A DNA stretch of 64,000 nt from JAEUPI01 sp044222685. GTDB lineage: Bacteria > Pseudomonadota > Gammaproteobacteria > Burkholderiales > Burkholderiaceae_C. Under the pieces are notes generated by a model. That model worked only from the letters and a program-made list of their open reading frames with translations. It was not told the origin of the DNA and searched no databases. The translations under genes and the position numbers were made by a program. The DNA lies in NCBI GenBank assembly GCA_044222685.1, contig JBGAMU010000006.1, forward strand, positions 13,397 through 77,396, read 5' to 3'. Within the stretch, counting starts at the first letter, position 1. The number at the start of each line of letters is the position of its first letter. Below are positions 63,891 through 64,000 of this stretch, one piece after another.

Positions 63891-64000
63891 GTGAACTTCC
63901 AGCAACTGCGCTCGGTGCGCGAAGCGGTGCGCCGCGGCTTCAACCTCACCGAGGTGGCGGCGGCGCTGCACACGTCGCAGCCCGGCGTGAGCCGGCAGAT
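63891..64000 (+). CDS. CysB-type LysR regulator, N-terminal end (runs off window)
   Basis: A GTG at 63891 starts MNFQQLRSVREAVRRGFNLT then EVAAALHTSQPGVSRQI. This is the winged helix-turn-helix N-terminus typical of CysB/Cbl regulators of sulfur assimilation, which have the TSQPGVS-x-QI recognition segment. Only 36 codons are inside the window. Effector and targets cannot be determined here. Confidence 0.75.
   Translation, partial: MNFQQLRSVREAVRRGFNLTEVAAALHTSQPGVSRQ

Noticed and set aside
62055..63971. Long upstream extension of the pntA frame on the minus strand
   Set aside because: It runs antisense through the Nudix and mnmA genes and has no homology; PntA homology begins at MALMIGIPKE (62054).

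Overview
The window is very GC-rich chromosomal DNA with tightly packed genes, many GTG/TTG starts and frequent 1-8 base stop/start overlaps. Gene families and neighbourhoods (metXW, lptA-lptB-rpoN, argS-SPOR-dsbA, nudJ-mnmA, malate synthase G, PsiF, pntAB) point to a betaproteobacterium of the order Burkholderiales. A clear bchE-bchJ pair for bacteriochlorophyll synthesis suggests an anoxygenic phototroph of the Rubrivivax type. That placement is inferred from protein content, not from rRNA. I saw no tRNA, rRNA, CRISPR array, insertion sequence or prophage.

Layout: (1) 1-5.4 kb: partial lptD diverging from an AmgK-like sugar kinase, then an M20 peptidase, an alpha/beta hydrolase and a crotonase. 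(2) 5.4-7.5 kb: metX-metW, preceded by what reads as a SAM-II riboswitch and a terminator hairpin. (3) 7.5-13.6 kb: an HlyD/ABC-2 efflux operon, an NTF2-like protein, a membrane-tethered glutamate-synthase-like FMN protein and a degenerate response regulator. (4) 13.6-23.6 kb: a GST, then a long leftward operon transcribed bmpA-ATPase-permease-permease-urc1-urc4-upp-codA. It links nucleoside/base uptake, cytosine deamination, uracil salvage to UMP and the URC route of uracil catabolism. (5) 23.7-26.0 kb: bchE-bchJ, with a PpsR/CrtJ-type palindrome and an overlapping FNR-like site upstream. (6) 26.1-31.2 kb: purB, pyrF and a hybrid sensor histidine kinase whose frame is broken by an amber codon.

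(7) 31.2-38.4 kb: an orphan molybdenum hydroxylase large subunit, an M14 carboxypeptidase, a class II amidotransferase, a geranylgeranyl-reductase family flavoprotein, a DksA/TraR zinc-finger protein and a small unknown protein. (8) 38.5-44.9 kb: haloacid dehalogenase-malate synthase G, a LysR regulator with a small membrane protein, PsiF, and a Ser/Thr kinase fused to a cyclic-nucleotide-binding domain. (9) 45.0-52.4 kb: argS-SPOR-dsbA, lptA-lptB-rpoN and an rRNA methyltransferase. (10) 52.4-64 kb: yidB, an MFS transporter, rsmE, an acyl-CoA ligase, a decayed winged-helix regulator, an ammonium transporter, pntAB, a Nudix hydrolase, mnmA and the start of a CysB-type regulator.

Three copies of one roughly 80 bp GC-rich intergenic repeat lie downstream of genes (5.4, 15.6 and 38.4 kb). 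The most distinctive parts are the pyrimidine uptake/URC operon, the bchEJ pair with its overlapping redox/light operator, the metX riboswitch and the interrupted sensor kinase. No gene stretch looks foreign by composition, and no gene-free stretch exceeds about 300 bases unless the decayed regulator at 56.5-56.8 kb is discounted.
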